Shown here: in pieces, positions 19,227 through 29,531 of the stretch
How positions within the stretch are numbered: the first letter of the stretch is position 1
Layout: each line of letters opens with the position of its first letter
From: Delphinus delphis
Lineage: Eukaryota; Chordata; Mammalia; Artiodactyla; Delphinidae
DNA length: 64,000 nucleotides
Assembly: GCF_949987515.2 (NCBI RefSeq)
Contig: NC_082699.1
Location: 80,023,458 to 80,087,457 of the forward strand
Direction of reading: 5' to 3'
Made by a program: the position numbers and the translations under genes
The notes under the pieces: generated by a model
Database searches by the model: none
What the model saw: the letters and a program-made list of their open reading frames with translations, nothing else
What the model was told of the DNA's origin: nothing

Positions 19227-19786
19227 CTAGGCCTGCACGGGGCTGAGCTGAGGCGCCGCGGCGGGCGCCGGGGCCGGGGGGCCGGCGGCGGCGGCGCCCT
19301 TGAAGCAGGCCGACTCGTAGTGCTTGTTGAGATAGGACTTGAGCGCGAAGCTCTTCTTGCAGCGCTTGCACTGGAAGTGCTTGAAGGCCGAGTGCGTCTG
19401 CATGTGCGCGCGCAGGTTGGAGCGGTCGGCGAAGGCCTTGCCGCAGTGCGCGCAGCCGAAGGGTTTCTCGCCGGTGTGGGAGCGCATGTGGCCCTGCAGC
19501 AGCCAGGGCCTGGAGAAGGCCTTGCCGCACACGCCGCACTTGTGGCGCAGGTCGTGCGTGAGCAGGTGCATGGCCATGGCCGGCATGGACACGTACACCT
19601 TGCCGCACGTCGGGCAGCGCCGCGCCAGCTGACTGTCCAGGCTGCGGTGCGTCTGCTTGTGGCGGCTCAGGTTCGACGACGTGGCGTACGTTTTGCCGCA
19701 CTCGCCGCACGCATGCCGGCCTCCCGCGCTGCCGGCCCCAGGCCCCGCACGCGCCTCGGTGCTCGCCCCCGCGCGCGGCCGCCCCG
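19227..19786 (-). CDS. SCRT1: Scratch family transcriptional repressor 1, C-terminal part (cut by gap)
   Basis: SCRT1 is a neuronal Snail-superfamily zinc-finger repressor that binds E-boxes and acts during neuronal differentiation and migration. The visible frame encodes about 185 residues up to the stop TAG at 19229-19227. A Gly/Ala/Arg-rich linker is followed by five zinc fingers in order: [10 protein letters not shown]...[11 protein letters not shown]...[12 protein letters not shown]...[12 protein letters not shown]...H..H and [10 protein letters not shown]...H..C. The last finger ends His-Cys, as in Scratch and Snail proteins. The tail ends PQLSPVQA, as I recall for human SCRT1. The N-terminal SNAG repressor motif and about 150 residues are not visible: they fall in the 200-N gap or just beyond it, and no SNAG-encoding exon was found in 19987-21384. 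Confidence 0.95.
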
Positions 19787-19986
19787 NNNNNNNNNNNNNN
19801 NNNNNNNNNNNNNNNNNNNNNNNNNNNNNNNNNNNNNNNNNNNNNNNNNNNNNNNNNNNNNNNNNNNNNNNNNNNNNNNNNNNNNNNNNNNNNNNNNNNN
19901 NNNNNNNNNNNNNNNNNNNNNNNNNNNNNNNNNNNNNNNNNNNNNNNNNNNNNNNNNNNNNNNNNNNNNNNNNNNNNNNNNNNNNN
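19787..19986. other. Assembly gap, 200 N
   Basis: Exactly 200 Ns, a conventional placeholder for a gap of unknown size. It interrupts SCRT1 in a very GC-rich stretch, a common cause of lost reads. Confidence 0.99.
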
Positions 19987-20760
19987 AGCAGCCAATGGCT
20001 GGCGCGGGGGTGCGGGGAGTTCCGGGCCGCACAATGGCCGCGCGCGAGGACATATGTCCCCAATTAGGGCCCGGCGCCGCCATTGTCCCCTCACCCTCCC
20101 CCGCCCGGAGGTTCGGGTCTCCACGCTCCGAGCGCTCCCCAACGCAGCCCTCCGTCCCTGAGGACCAAGGTTGCAGGGGTGGCTCCGGGAGTATCCGGGC
20201 GCGTCCGAGCCGGGAGCGCGTGCGCACCCGGCGCAGAGAGCGGTGACCTTGTGCGGGGCGGCACGGCGGTCCCGCGGACACCTGCCGGGAGCGCGCGGCG
20301 GGAGGGCCGCACCGGGGGGCGCGCGTTCGGGGGCGTGCCGGGCGCGCTGAGCTCAGCGCCCCGCCGCCTGCCGGGCTCTCCGGTTCCTCCCGCATCTCAG
20401 CCCAGGAGCCGAGTGAGCGTGGCTGTGAGCGAGCCAGCCCGGCGCGGGGGCGCGGCGGAGACCACAGGCCCGCTTTGTGGCGGCGGTCCAGGCCGCGGCA
20501 GTGGCGGGATATTCATCTTGCGTGGCAGTTGCTCCCAAGGGGCGGGGGCGGGGCGCGGCTGGCCCCTTATCGCAGAGCCGCAGCCGGCGGGCCCCGCAGT
20601 GGGGGCGGGGACGGGGATCCCCCTCGGCCGAGCCACTCGTCCCTGCCCCCTCCCAGGGGGGCCAGGCAGAGGCGCAGCCGGAGGCACGGGCCCAATTAGC
20701 ATTTTGATTGCGGGACTGGGGGGCCCATCTGGACCGAGACCTAATTACCGGGCTAACCCT
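19987..20760 (-). promoter_or_regulatory. SCRT1: SCRT1 upstream CpG-island region
   Basis: CpG-dense DNA on the 5' side of SCRT1. It has CCAAT near 19991, a perfect 12-bp palindrome GGACATATGTCC (20048-20059) with a CATATG E-box at its centre, a CCAATTAGG string just after it, and homeodomain-type cores CAATTAGC (20693-20700) and CTAATTACC (20741-20749). This fits control by proneural bHLH and homeodomain factors, as expected for a neuronal gene. It may also contain intron 1 or 5' UTR sequence; the start site cannot be placed because of the gap. Confidence 0.5.
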
Positions 20761-20814
20761 CGGGGCGCCAGCGGGACGGGCCAGGCGCACTCCCTTCACC
20801 CTGGGTTCCCCGCC

Positions 20815-21080
20815 TCCCGAACAGTCCGCCCCAGTACTGCTCTCGGACCATGTCCCTGTCCCCCTCCGTTATCCCAGTGGCCCTGTCGCTCTGTCCGTGT
20901 ACTTTTGCTCCTCCACCCCTTCCCTCATTCTTCCACTCCCTACCCTGTCCTTTGTCCCTCCCTCTGCACCTGTTTCCTCAGTCCCATTCCTCCATCGCCC
21001 TTCGCTTTTCCCTCATTTCTGTTCCTTCATCCAGCTTCTCGATTCTTCCATTCCTGGCTCGCTGTCCCAGACCCTGCCTG
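20815..21080 (+). repeat. Pyrimidine-rich tract
   Basis: About 260 bp strongly enriched in C and T on the plus strand, with repeated TCC and CCCT blocks and few purine runs. It has no perfect repeat unit. Confidence 0.6.
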
Positions 21081-21384
21081 TCTGTCAATTTCCCCGTCCC
21101 CGAGGCTCCCAACCCTCTTGACCGACCGGGCGTCAGAGCACCGACACATGTGTCCTACGGCCCGGGCGCTCCCAAGGGGATCATTTAGGCCGCCCTCGCG
21201 CTCGCACTCGTTCGGGGTAGAGCCTGCAGCCCCTCGGGGCGCCCAGCGGGGAGGGGCAGCTGGGCCTAGGCCTTGGCCATCAGTCCGAAAAGGCCAGGTT
21301 GTGGAGCACACATGCGGCTCGGAAGCAATTACTTAGTCCTCTCCACCCCACCTCCTTTCAAGCACCCTGAGGTCGAGGTCACTG

Positions 21385-21856
21385 TGTTGCAGGAAGGGGG
21401 ACCCCTCCCAGGGCCTGAGAGCGGGCTCTTGTCTAATACTCAGAAATGAACTGTCCGAGGAGACACATGTGCTGACAGAGCAAGAGACTTTATTGGGAAG
21501 GGGCGCCCAGGCGGAGAGGAGGAGGGTAAGGGACCCCAGGAGGACTGCTCTGCCGCGTGGCTCGCAGTCTTGGGCTTTATGGTGATGGGGTTACTTTCTG
21601 GGTCGTTTCTGGCCGATCATTCTGACTCGGGGAACTTTCTGGTGGCACATGCAACCGCTCAGCCAGGATGGGTTCCAGCGAGGAGGATTCTGGCGTCTCC
21701 TCTCTCCTTTTGACTTTTCCTGTATTCTTCCGGTTGGTGGTGGCTTGTTAGTTCCGTGTTCCTTACCCGGATCTCCTGTCGTAAAATAACTCATGCAAAT
21801 TGTTACTGTCTTTGCCTGGCCAGGGCAGGCGGTTTCAGTCAGTGTTTCCTCTAACA
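21385..21856 (-). mobile_element. 3' LTR of the provirus
   Basis: 472 bp, bounded by TGTT...AACA. It contains AATAAA in the provirus sense (TTTATTGGG near 21490). It lacks an 18-bp net stretch near 21690 that the partner LTR has, and differs from it at roughly 14 other positions by my hand comparison. Confidence 0.85.
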
Positions 21857-21870
21857 ACTCCCCCTTGAGA
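21857..21870 (-). other. Polypurine tract candidate
   Basis: In the provirus sense it reads TCAAGGGGGAGT directly upstream of the 3' LTR, the position and composition of a retroviral plus-strand primer. Confidence 0.65.
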
Positions 21871-23257
21871 GACTTCGTACTGAAGATACTTCTTGGGAAT
21901 TGGGGCAGAGGTCTCTTTCTTCTGTAACTACTTCCTGCTGAGAGGGGGCGTAGTGTTGCCTCATAGAGTAAAAGTCTGTCTCCACCTGATCAAAGTTTGG
22001 GGTGCAGGCTGCAGGGTGTGTGACTTTCAGCAATACAAGGACTTGTCTGAAATCACACCCATAGTGTCACCTAGTTATTTCCTTGGATGTCTGAACCATA
22101 GCTACTCCATTTTGACTTTTTTTTTAAATCCATTTTGACTTTTAATTGTAATTTTCTCCTTCATAGCCAAAGCAGATGTCACCATTAATGATGTTAGTGT
22201 TTCTCTAGGTATGAGAAGATGCAAGAGTTTGGACTCATAAAATCTTCTCCTGAAAATATCTCACTATCTGAAGGCCTGTCCTGCCAGGTTTTCTCAGAGC
22301 ACAGAGTGCCTCATTCCTGATCTCCACCCTGAATTTCTTTTAGGGGGTGTTGAAGCTCAGTGGCTGTAGTGGCCATTGACTTAATCCTTGCAGAGGCAGA
22401 CGGCAATTTTCAGTTGGCAGATCCCCTTCAGGGCCGTAAATTTCAGCATGGTTTGGGGGGCATTTCATGACCATTTCATCCCAGGGTGCTAGGAATGCGT
22501 ATTCCCAGGTCAGGTGAAGATTTCACTGACAGGCCACTCAGTGTGCCGCTATTATTGGACTAGGCCTTACGAGTAGCCCAAAAGCCTCCGGACTACCTGT
22601 CTAGTCTAGTCTCTTATGGTGCAGGACAATATTCCCGCTTGCTGCTTCTTCCCATATCCAGACTTGCACTATTGCCGTCGTTGATCTTATGTGGAACTAT
22701 ATATTATCATTCTGTCAGAGGCTCAGTCACACATTTGGTAATGCAAGAAACAACAATTTTGTAAAACAGGCAATATAAACAAATTATATAGCTAGCAGAT
22801 TAGTAAGCTCATAAGCAAGAATATAAGTCAAGAACTTCCATTAGGTGCAGCCCAGCATATCCCGGTTCGTCTGACTTAGTCTGTTCTGTACCAGTCCTTA
22901 TCTTTAAGGGAAGTTATATACTGGCGTTGTCCATAAGGCCCCAGGCCAGTTTCCTACTGTTACTAGACTGATTATCCTTAGTATGATTTAAGTGTTCCCA
23001 ACATAGAGGAGCCTCTAACTTAACTTACCACAGCCTGGTGTTAACTACATAAATCCAGCCCATGATTGCGGGAGGTCTCATTCCTTGGCGGAAACTCTGC
23101 TTGTTGCTCTGAATGAGCTTGAGTAACAGAAGAAAACTCGTGTTTATGGCCAGGGTCAGAGCAGGCATTATTAATTGGCCAGGTGAAGGGATTCTACCTA
23201 GTAATATCAATAGTTACCTGAACGTGACTATAATTTTTCTTTTAAAGTAAATTTCCA

Positions 23258-23678
23258 GGTTTCCCTGGTGGCGCAGTGGTTAAGAATCCGCCTGCCAGTT
23301 CAGGGGACATGGGTTCGAGCCCTGGTCTGGGAAGATCCCACATGCCGTAGAGCGAATAAGCCCATGCGCCACAACTACTGAGCTACTGAGCCTGCACTCT
23401 AGAGCCCGCAGGCCACAACTGCTGAGCCCCTGTGCCACAACTACTGAAGCGCACGCACCTAGAGCCTGTGCTCTGCAACAAGAGAAGCCACTGCAATGAA
23501 AAGCCTGTGCACCGCAACAAGAGTAGCCCCTGCTCACCACCACCAGAGAAAAGCCCGCACACAGCAACGAAGACCCAATGCAGCCAAAAATAAAAATAAA
23601 TAAAAATAAAATAAATTTTTAAAAATTAAAAAAATAATAAATTAGATTTATTTATTTATTTAAAAAATGTTTTAAAAA
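23258..23678 (+). mobile_element. CHR-type SINE inside the provirus
   Basis: tRNA-derived head (TTTCCCTGGTGGCGCAGTGG, then GGTTCGAGCC), the CHR-1-like body of GCCACAACTACTGAG repeats, an end near AGACCCAATGCAGCC, and an A/T-rich tail. Flanks share TAAATTTCC. Confidence 0.85.
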
Positions 23679-23978
23679 TAAATTTCCTCAGGGCCAACCA
23701 ATGGGCCTTGGAGTGGAGAAATTCACCAAGGTAACCCAGAAGTACTAGACACAGGTAATTGGTCACAAACCCAACAATTGGACTGATTTTTAAAACTAGC
23801 ATAGGATCGTGCCCATGATAGGAGAACATTTGATTCATATGCAAGAAGTCAGGAAAACATTAGAAATGATTGTATGAGTCAGGTCGAGGATCTTGGGCAA
23901 TCTGTCTACTTCTGATGTTGTCGTCTTCTTGTCCTAGTGTGAGTGTAGTTTCTCCTCTGAGCATTGTTTTCAGGTGAG

Positions 23979-24304
23979 TTTTTTTTTTCTTTTTTAAATT
24001 TATTTATTTATTTCCTTTTACCGCGTTGGGTCTCCATTGCTGCACGCGGGCTTTCTCTAGTTGTGGCGGCCAGGGGCTACCCTTTGTTGCGGCGCGTGGG
24101 CTTCTCATTGCCGTGGCTTCTCTTTGTTGCAGAGCACGGGCTCTAGGCGCACGGGCTTCAGCAGCTGTGACACGCGGGCTCAGTACTTGTGGCTCATGAG
24201 CTTAGTTGCTCCGCGGCATGTGGGATCTTCCTGCACCAGGGCTCGAACCCGTGTCCCTTGCATTGGCAGGCGGATTCTCAACCACTGCGCCACCAGGGAA
24301 GCCC
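23979..24304 (-). mobile_element. CHR-type SINE inside the provirus
   Basis: Reverse-orientation copy: T-rich start, GCGTTGGGTCTCCATTGC, and an end at GCCACCAGGGAAGCCCC. Flanking AGGTGAGTTT and AGGTGGGTTT look like a target duplication with one change. Confidence 0.85.
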
Positions 24305-26062
24305 CTTAAGGTGGGTTTGAGGTCAGCCGTCCTCTCTATAGGCCAGTCCAGTGCAGGGACCCATTATGAGTGGAAATTAATCCGAGTCAATTCCCTTCAG
24401 TTTCACTGTGCATGAGCTAGTTAAGAGTACCTGATAAGCGTCCTTCCGTCCAGGTTGGAGATAGTTTTTTAAATTATGTCTTTTCCGGTATGCATAATCC
24501 CCCAGTTGCAGGTTGTGGTGCATCTGATCTTCATCCAAAGATAGATTACTGAGATATGCTTCAGAAACAAACTTAGAGTGTCCTTCAATTAAATTTTACA
24601 TTAATATAACATAACAGCAAAGAACTATCTGGGAGATGAGTCTTAGTAAATACAGATCTCCATTAACAAAAGTGAGATTTAACATTCATTGAAACATAAT
24701 CTTTTTCTCTCTAAAATTACCCTCTTTTCTACCAAATGTAACCAAATTAAGACTAATTTGTTTGCAGAATAAGTCTGGTCTCAGTACTTGGCCTGATGAC
24801 TTATATAACTGTAACTGATCGTATAGACTTGCCGAAATTTTTATAAGGCGTCTCAGACCGGACTTTCAAAAGACCTCTCAGGGCTAGGAAAGTCATGCCA
24901 AGGGCTTATCACAGATTTTTGCCTAACAAATATAGGTGAATCCCTCCCTTTTCGAGGTCTCCAAAATACCTTGGGATTTCTGTACCTGCTAGTGAGGTAG
25001 CCTTCCTAATTTATCTGACAAAGCTGCTGGGAACCTAAGAGTTTCCAGTCTCTGGAGGGAGCAGATAGAAAAAGATAATGTTTCAATTCTGCTTACAAGA
25101 GTATAATTTACCAAATTTCTGTAAGTCAATGAGTTTGAGGGGAAAGTTTCTGTATACCTGGAAAACACAGATTTAAACCAGTAATTTTTCAGATAGAAAC
25201 CACAAAAATTATAGCCGTATTCACCAGTTCACTCAGTCCTATGTAACTAACCCTTTTTGTTAACAACTTTATGAAGCCATCAGGTTTTTCATTAGAATTC
25301 TTCAGTTTGTTACCCAGTTCAGCATTATGGTCTGAAAGTCAGAAACCTGTATTTATCCAAAAGTCCTTTCTATAAATCTTCTTGAAGAGGAAGCATTTCT
25401 GCAAAGGCATTCGAGTGAAACCATAACTGTCTATAATGACAAAAGACTTAAGAAGGCACGTTTAAATCTGATTACAATACAATTGACAAAGAAACTTGAT
25501 TACTGCTGTGACATACAACACTTTAAGATAATAACTAGCATTATGACTGATAACATTTTACCAGGACATGTCAGAATTTTAGGAACTGCCTATAATGTCT
25601 AGGATATCTATATTAGTAACATTTACCATACAATATAACCTAAGAAGATTTATTACTCATTTGACAATACTTCCCATGTAACTTAACATACCAGATGAAC
25701 TTAGTTTAATATTTTTCTTTGGGATGTTTCAAGGGCCCTTTGAAGCATCCCAAAGTTAGCTAGAGGTAAAAAAAGGACTTCATTAGAATTTGATTTAGGA
25801 AGTTTTGTCAAAAAAAATTAAAAAGGGTTTAGAACACTCAGTCACGAAGGATGAAAGGTCACTGTGAAACAATAGTTATTCACTTAGCCAAAGTAACAAT
25901 AAAGACTTCAAAGGCAAATACAGAACAGATCACTTAAAAGGTAAAGAAACTTGAAATCTGTTATCAAACGCAGTTCAACATTTTAAGAAATCTTGTCCTC
26001 TTAAGAGAGAGAAAAGCCAAATTCAAGTTTTGTTCCCACTTACATTTAAAATTCTTTTACTT

Positions 26063-26284
26063 GGGCTTCCCTGGTGGCGCAGTGGTTGGGAGTCCGCCTG
26101 CCGATGCGGGGGCTGCGGGTTCGTGCCCCGGTCCGGGAGGATCCCGCGTGCCGCGGAGTGGCTGGGCCCGTGAGCCATGGCCGCTGAGCCTGCGCGTCCG
26201 GAGCCTGTGCTCTGCAACGGGAGAGGCCACAACAGTGAGAGGCCCACGTACCACAAAAAAAAAAACAAAAAAAACACACACACA
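26063..26284 (+). mobile_element. CHR-2 SINE inside the provirus
   Basis: Full cetacean CHR-2 form: GGGCTTCCCTGGTGGCGCAG head, GCTGGGCCCGTGAGCCATGG body, GAGGCCCACGTACCAC end and an A/CA-rich tail. It is younger than the provirus it sits in. Confidence 0.9.
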
Positions 26285-26934
26285 GGCCCGGCCATCCTAA
26301 TCAGACACTCCCTTAAATACAAGATTGAAGACTCTCAGAAAACCTCCTATGGAGACACAGAACTTCAGATCCGAGTACTAACAGAGTAAATAGAAATATC
26401 TCAGGTCTTCAAAGATTTCAAAGGGAGGAGAGGAGGCCAGGTTAAAAGATGAGGGGAAGGAGGGGGGACAAAAGGGGTGGCCTTACAGACGTCTCCGGCC
26501 ACCTGCAGACGTCCAACCATTACGGGACTTTTCCCTGGGCTTCCAGGAAGGGAGGACGGGAACTTGGCCCTACCAGAAACCAGAGACCAGACCACACCAG
26601 AGCCAGAATTCGAGTTCTCTGCTCACTGGAGGTGATCAGGCTCCGACCATCAGATCAGGCTGCGGCCCTTCAACCAGACTCCCGCGTCCAGGACCAGGAC
26701 AGAAGAAAAAAGGGTAGGATAGGAGGGGTTGAAAGAGGAAAGAGAGCGGGTAGGGAAGAGGTCAATAAAGTCTGTTGCTCCTTACCCGGTCAGAGCACTC
26801 TGGCCAGTCGTCCGCCTCAGGAGGAGACCAAGAACAAAAGGGTCCCAGTTGCGGCCGCTGGGTCTGGTCCATCTGCGGTCGAGCTGGTCCCCGAGTACCC
26901 CGAGTGGTCAGGATGTCAGTCGTAGCAAAGAAGG

Positions 26935-26955
26935 GATCCCACCAGAGTTGCCATT
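26935..26955 (-). other. Primer-binding-site candidate
   Basis: Two bases inside the 5' LTR, in the provirus sense, the sequence begins TGGCAACTCTGGTGGGAT. The initial TGG complements the CCA end of a tRNA. I could not match it confidently to one tRNA. Confidence 0.5.
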
Positions 26956-27445
26956 TGTTGCAGGAAGGGGGACCCCTCCCAGGGCCTGAGAGCGGGCTCC
27001 TGTCTAACACTCAGAAATGAACTGTCCGAGGAGACACACGTGCTGACAGAGCAAGCGACTTTATTGGGAAGGGGCGCCCAGGCGGAGAGGAGGAGGGTTA
27101 GGGACCCCAGGAGGACTGCCCTGCCGCGTGGCTCGCAGTCTTGGGCTTTATGGTGATGGGGTTACTTTCTGGGTCGTTTCTGGCCGATCATTCTGACTCG
27201 GGGAACTTTCTGGTGGCACATGCAACCGCTCAGCCAGGATGGGTTCCAGCGAGGAGGATTCTGGGAGGTTGGTAGGACACGTGGACTGGTGTCTCCTTTT
27301 GACCTTTCCTGTATTCTTCCGGTTAGTGGTGGCTTGTTAGTTCCATGTTCCTTACCAGGATCTCCTGTCGTAAAATAACTCGTGCAAACTGTTATTGTCT
27401 TTGCCTGGCCAGGGCAGGCGGTTTCAGTCAGTGTTTCCCCTAACA
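26956..27445 (-). mobile_element. 5' LTR of the provirus
   Basis: 490 bp, bounded by TGTT...AACA, with the same poly(A) motif as the other LTR. It retains the stretch around 27264-27293 that is shorter in the 3' LTR. Confidence 0.85.
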
Positions 27446-28049
27446 ACTGTGCCCCATGGTGGGGTCCAGCTAGGAGAGGCTGGGAAAGGACAGCTGGAGG
27501 TACTAACCCCTTTGGGAAGTTTCAGCCCCCTTGCACCGGAGGCCACCTTGAGTCTCTCCCACCGAGAGCTCAGGTATAGGGGGCTTTGTTGCAGGAGAGG
27601 GGCGTGGGTCCCAAGGCAAGGCCACTTTGGCCTCCGGCGGACCCAGTGGGTTGCGGGGCACTGTGGCACTCGAGGCCCACGCAGGGACCATACCCCGAGG
27701 AGCCTCTTGGCCTCAGGGTCTCTGTCCACCAGCCCCACCCTGCCCAGGTTCACACTGCAACAGCTGGGCCCAGCCCCTTATCCATGTCAAATGGGAAGGA
27801 GCTGGTGTTGGTTCTATGTTCCGCCACCTTCCTCTGCTTCCGTGTGTGCCACTTCCAGGCCCGGCAGGTCGCATGTTACTGAAGAGCCAGACTTTAAGCG
27901 GGGACCCCCAGTGCTGTATCCCCAGCACCGTGCCCCCAGCAGAGCCAGGAGCCCTGTGTGTGCCCACCCCTGGGCCCGTGGTCACCGTCTCACCCCCTCT
28001 GCCCTACTCTCTGCCCCAGTGGGCGTATCTGGAACCAGTTCTGCCTTCA

Positions 28050-28450
28050 CCCCCCTAACCTATATTGAACATCAATCTGTGCTCTGAAGCAGGGGCAGCA
28101 GACACTGATCTCTGTGCTCCTAGAGCCCACAGTCCAGCCCAGGAAACAGAGGCGAACCAGTGAAAGCTTGGACGATGAGAGCAGGCACGGGAAAGACTGG
28201 GAGGAGACAAGCAGTGGAGGGCTACTGAGACCGAACAGTACTGGGGGAAACAACCCGTGCAAAGGTCCTGAGGCCACAGTGGGAGGAGTGTGGGCAGAAA
28301 CCCTAGGCCAGAGAAGGGCAGGTGCATGAGGGAGAGCAGTAACAAGTTGAAGAAGGAGAGGAAGGGGGCAGAGACTAAGCCTGTGACGTGGTTATGGGCT
28401 TTGGCCTCTATTCCAGAGGCGATGGGATTCTGTGTCTTTCAGGAACAGCA
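28050..28450 (+). repeat. L2-like ancient LINE fragment
   Basis: Recalls the common L2 3' text in order: TTGAACATCAATCTGTGCTC, CTCCTAGAGCCCACAGTCC, AACCCGTGCAAAGGTCCTGAG, GGGCTTTGGCCTCTATTCC. Highly diverged; family assignment is from memory. Confidence 0.4.
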
Positions 28451-29493
28451 GGGAGGCCAGTGAGGGTAAGCAGAGGGGTCGAGTTTATCCAGGTGAGCTA
28501 CTGAGAGAGGCATGTGAATCAAGGGGCGTGCAAGGGAGGGGTGGCAGTGATTGTGGAATCTAAACCAGATGAGAAGAGGGTGAGGACACGTCATCCTGGG
28601 GCTCTGGGGCGCTGGAGGCAGCAGTGAGCTGGGAGGGGTGATGGGCAGGGAACCGGGTGTTGAACCGAGATGCCGGGGCGGGGTTGGGGGGGTTACTGGA
28701 GGTGACAGGGTCCAGGGCGTCGTTGAGGCAGAGGATGAGGTCACTGGCAGGAAGAAGAGGTCAACACCGAGGGGCAGGGAGCTGAAGGGTGGCGCACGGG
28801 AGTTCAGGCCTGATGCAGCGGTGCGGCGACGCCTCGGCAAGGGCTGGGGTGGGGGGTGGGTGCGGCCGACGGGCAATGGACGCGTCAGCCAGGACTCTTG
28901 GGGGGAGCAGGGGGAAGGGGCTGCAGGCTGCAGCAGGGAGAGGGGTCGTGGCACTTCCAGGCCTGGGGGTGAGGCGGGGAGAGGAAAAAGCAGCCCCGGA
29001 GAAGGCTGGCGGGAAGGGAGCAGGGAGGAGGGGCCGCGGTCAGGGGAGAGCAAGGGCTGAGTGATGGGGCTGAGGGCGTGGGGGGATGCTGGAGCCTGGC
29101 CCCGGGGGAGGGTGTCAGGACTGGGGGGCTTTACTCCTAAACAAGTGATGTGTGCTGGGAGGGGCTCATTGGAACAAGGGCTTGAGGCGGACCTGCTGGG
29201 GTGGGAGGTCTGAGCCGCAGCAGGAAGGCCAGACCACGAGGCAACTGAAACCGGCTACCTGAAAAAGACCAGGAAAAACAAAGGGTGAACATCAAGGTAG
29301 TAGAAAATGAGTGCAGTAAATTCAGCAATGGTTACTATTCTGATAGTAGGAACAAGTAGTATTAGGTGAACTCGTACAGAGCAGGAATGCTGGTACTCCC
29401 AAGGGGTTAACAGGAGATTTACCACACAGGAAATGAGGCCTCGCCAGAAAAGTCGTGCAAATTAAACAATGAAAATGTAAATTCAGGGTTTTC

Positions 29494-29531
29494 GGGGGGG
29501 GGGGGGGGGGGGGGGTTTTTTTTTTTTTTTT
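29494..29531. repeat. Poly-G run followed by poly-T run
   Basis: About 22 consecutive G followed directly by about 16 T. The G run could form a quadruplex or be a sequencing or assembly artefact. Confidence 0.85.

Larger units (their letters stand above)
21385..27445 (-). mobile_element. Endogenous retrovirus, both LTRs present, coding capacity lost
   Basis: A 6.06-kb provirus in minus orientation. Two closely similar LTRs (21385-21856 and 26956-27445) flank a 5.1-kb interior. The host sequence ACTG is duplicated at both edges (21381-21384 and 27446-27449), a 4-bp target duplication of the kind made by gamma-type (ERV1) elements. A purine-rich tract adjoins the 3' LTR and a TGG-starting primer-binding-site candidate adjoins the 5' LTR. 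No open frame longer than about 60 codons that resembles gag, pol or env was found in the sense direction; a short degenerate frame at 21851-22033 could be an env-tail remnant, weakly. Three SINEs are inserted in the interior. It is a decayed or originally non-autonomous copy. Confidence 0.85.

Noticed and set aside
19188..20246. 352-codon plus-strand frame over SCRT1 and the gap
   Set aside because: Antisense to the zinc-finger exon and kept open only by 200 Ns; not a gene.
20083..21336. 417-codon plus-strand frame upstream of SCRT1
   Set aside because: Low-complexity Pro/Ser/Arg-rich translation of CpG island and pyrimidine-tract DNA. No domain, and it runs on into the provirus edge region.
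21851..22033. Envelope-tail remnant at the 3' end of the provirus
   Set aside because: Position and orientation are right, but the 60-codon frame is too degenerate to support a call without a database comparison; only mentioned under the provirus.
23280..23567. Minus-strand frame rich in Cys/Gly (and similar frames at 24061, 26046, 50606, 52079, 54599 and 56097)
   Set aside because: All are translations of CHR SINE copies, recognisable by the same recurring residues; not genes.
27395..28087. 230-codon plus-strand frame beginning in the 5' LTR
   Set aside because: Starts inside the LTR on its antisense strand and continues into unrelated flanking DNA; no conserved feature.
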